Assembly (NCBI GenBank): GCA_030950365.1
Contig: JAUZRQ010000013.1
Location: 1 to 64,000 of the forward strand
Length of the DNA: 64,000 nt
From: Candidatus Zhuqueibacterota bacterium
GTDB lineage: Bacteria > Zhuqueibacterota > Zhuqueibacteria > Zhuqueibacterales > Geothermadaptataceae
Direction of reading: 5' to 3'
This document shows, one piece after another, positions 63,179-64,000 of this stretch. The notes under the pieces are model-generated. The model was not told the DNA's origin and made no database searches. It was given only the letters and a program-made list of their open reading frames with translations. Positions within the stretch are counted from its first letter, which is position 1, and each line of letters opens with the position of its first letter. The position numbers and the translations under genes were made by a program.

Positions 63179-63622
63179 TCAATCTCCCCCAATGCCGTCG
63201 GCACCGATATAGGCATTCAGGCTTTCCAACTCACGCGATAAGACTTCCACAATCCGGTGCATGAGATGCCGCACCGATAGCATTCCCACCAGCTTACCGT
63301 TTTCATCCACCACCGGCAAATGACGAAAATGCTTGTCTGTCATGAATTCAAATGCTTCACTGGCTTCCATTTCCATCGCCGGGGCTACGTGCGGATTGCG
63401 CGTCATCACTTCGTCAATCCGGGTCTCATCCACCGAACGCCCGGGATGCACCACGCGTGTCAGCAGATCGCGCTCGGTAAAAATGCCAACCAGCTCATTC
63501 TCACCCTCAACCACGGCCACGGCGCCCACGCCCGCATCCACCATTCTGTTCACGGCGGTGCGGACCGTATCCTGCGGAGAAACCACAATCGGCGGAACGC
63601 GTGCAATTTTCAGCAGATCCAT
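63179..63622 (-). CDS. CBS-domain pair protein
   Basis: A 147-residue protein of two CBS motifs: PPIVVSPQDTVRTAVNRMVDAGVGAVAVVEGENELVGIFTERDLLTR, and TRNPHVAPAMEMEASEAFEFMTDKHFRHLPVVDENGKLVGMLSVRHL. Stand-alone CBS pairs bind adenosine nucleotides and sense energy state or regulate partners. GGAGGA precedes the ATG at 63622, so the longer frame to 63676 is unlikely. A terminator follows the gene. Confidence 0.92.
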   Translation of the reverse strand: MDLLKIARVPPIVVSPQDTVRTAVNRMVDAGVGAVAVVEGENELVGIFTERDLLTRVVHPGRSVDETRIDEVMTRNPHVAPAMEMEASEAFEFMTDKHFRHLPVVDENGKLVGMLSVRHLMHRIVEVLSRELESLNAYIGADGIGGD

Positions 63623-63691
63623 TGCTTCCTCCTCAGTTTGGTGAGCTTTGCCTGCACTTGTTTTACCGTCATGCATCGGACGTAGTTCCGG

Positions 63692-64000
63692 TCAGGATTT
63701 CACGAGACGCCGCAAATAACCAAAGCCGGCGGCCGAACCAACGAAATAATACCCAAAATCCACCGGATCGAACGAGGTGCCGAGCAGGATACGCCCGAGA
63801 AAATGAGAGCGCAGCCCTTCCAGCCAGATCGGGTGCCAGAGCTGCAGCATTTCCAGCAGGCTGGTGGCGAAGAACACCGTCACGGCACAGCGCAACGGCG
63901 ACCACTGCGGCAGGAAAAAGCGCAAAAACAGAATCCAGAACATTTCGTAGAAAATGGCTCCGCCATACCGCAGTCCCCATCCGGCCAATCCGAATTTGGC
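63692..64000 (-). CDS. DUF2809-family membrane protein, cut by window edge
   Basis: At least 102 residues on the minus strand, open at the right edge; an apparent TTG start at 63988 is probably not the real one. The segment GGAIFYEMFWILFLRFFLPQWSPL, LLEMLQLWHPIWLEGLRSHFLGRILLGTSFDPVDFGYYFVG matches the DUF2809 pattern (E-x2-Q-L, L-G-x2-L-L-G, D). About three membrane helices are seen. The function of this family is unknown. Confidence 0.8.
   Translation of the reverse strand, partial: AKFGLAGWGLRYGGAIFYEMFWILFLRFFLPQWSPLRCAVTVFFATSLLEMLQLWHPIWLEGLRSHFLGRILLGTSFDPVDFGYYFVGSAAGFGYLRRLVKS

Overview
This window reads as one chromosomal segment of a GC-rich bacterium (roughly 55-60% GC by eye) with lipoprotein signal peptides, outer-membrane beta-barrel genes and an NtrC-type sigma-54 circuit, so it has a Gram-negative envelope. 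The mix (sHdr-type sulfur oxidation genes, FadL-like porin, Asp-box/VPS10-like secreted propeller, TPR lipoprotein, LutABC, GH4) would fit a lineage such as Calditrichota/KSB1 or another FCB-related phylum. That placement is an inference; no rRNA or ribosomal protein gene is present to test it.

Left edge (1-1250): a transposase start running off the edge, a Phd/VapC-type toxin-antitoxin pair, then a clear bidirectional terminator.

Minus-strand block 1259-27467: an apparently complete cytoplasmic sulfur-oxidation island. Read in the direction of transcription it has: a TusA paralogue that lost its catalytic Cys, a canonical TusA, a DsrE3-like protein, a lipoate ligase, a small unknown protein, a second DsrE-family protein, the lipoyl carrier LbpA, and the sHdr core hdrC1-B1-A-hyp followed by a fused hdrC-hdrB. 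Then come etfB, etfA, a membrane HdrD-like Etf:quinone oxidoreductase (Emo type), a second H-protein-like lipoyl carrier, a second lipoate ligase, two LipS1/LipS2-type radical SAM lipoyl synthase subunits, a third ligase (catalytic Lys replaced by Arg) and a SPASM-like radical SAM protein. Last are three small regulators or metal-binding proteins, and an SoeABC-type molybdoenzyme whose FeS (B) and NrfD (C) subunits are fused. The inferred flow is: sulfane sulfur is relayed by TusA/DsrE to the lipoyl carriers and oxidised by sHdr to sulfite. Electrons pass through EtfAB and Emo to quinone, Soe oxidises sulfite to sulfate, and a SulP permease further right may move sulfate.

28171-36186: an NtrC-family response regulator and PAS histidine kinase on the minus strand face a plus-strand unit (FadL-like porin plus a DUF302-like secreted protein) that carries a near-perfect -24/-12 sigma-54 promoter and ends in a strong terminator. 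A SulP permease with an inserted coiled coil follows.

36357-49443: accessory and housekeeping genes: a repeat-built coiled-coil protein, a 1000-residue Asp-box propeller protein, a probably frameshifted surface protein, a subtilisin-like lipoprotein, an SdpI-family membrane protein, a compositionally mosaic lipoprotein, KDPG-type aldolase, L-rhamnose isomerase, a one-domain asparaginase, a glycerophosphodiesterase and a spermidine synthase.

49865-64000: OPT transporter, SDR dehydrogenase, a decayed patatin gene, a TPR lipoprotein, a GH4 glycosidase followed by lutABC (lactate oxidation) and a HAD phosphatase, a radical SAM-winged helix protein, a CBS-domain protein and the edge of a DUF2809 gene. 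Three copies (and one remnant) of a dispersed intergenic repeat and several short palindromes lie in the gaps. No tRNA, rRNA or CRISPR array was seen.
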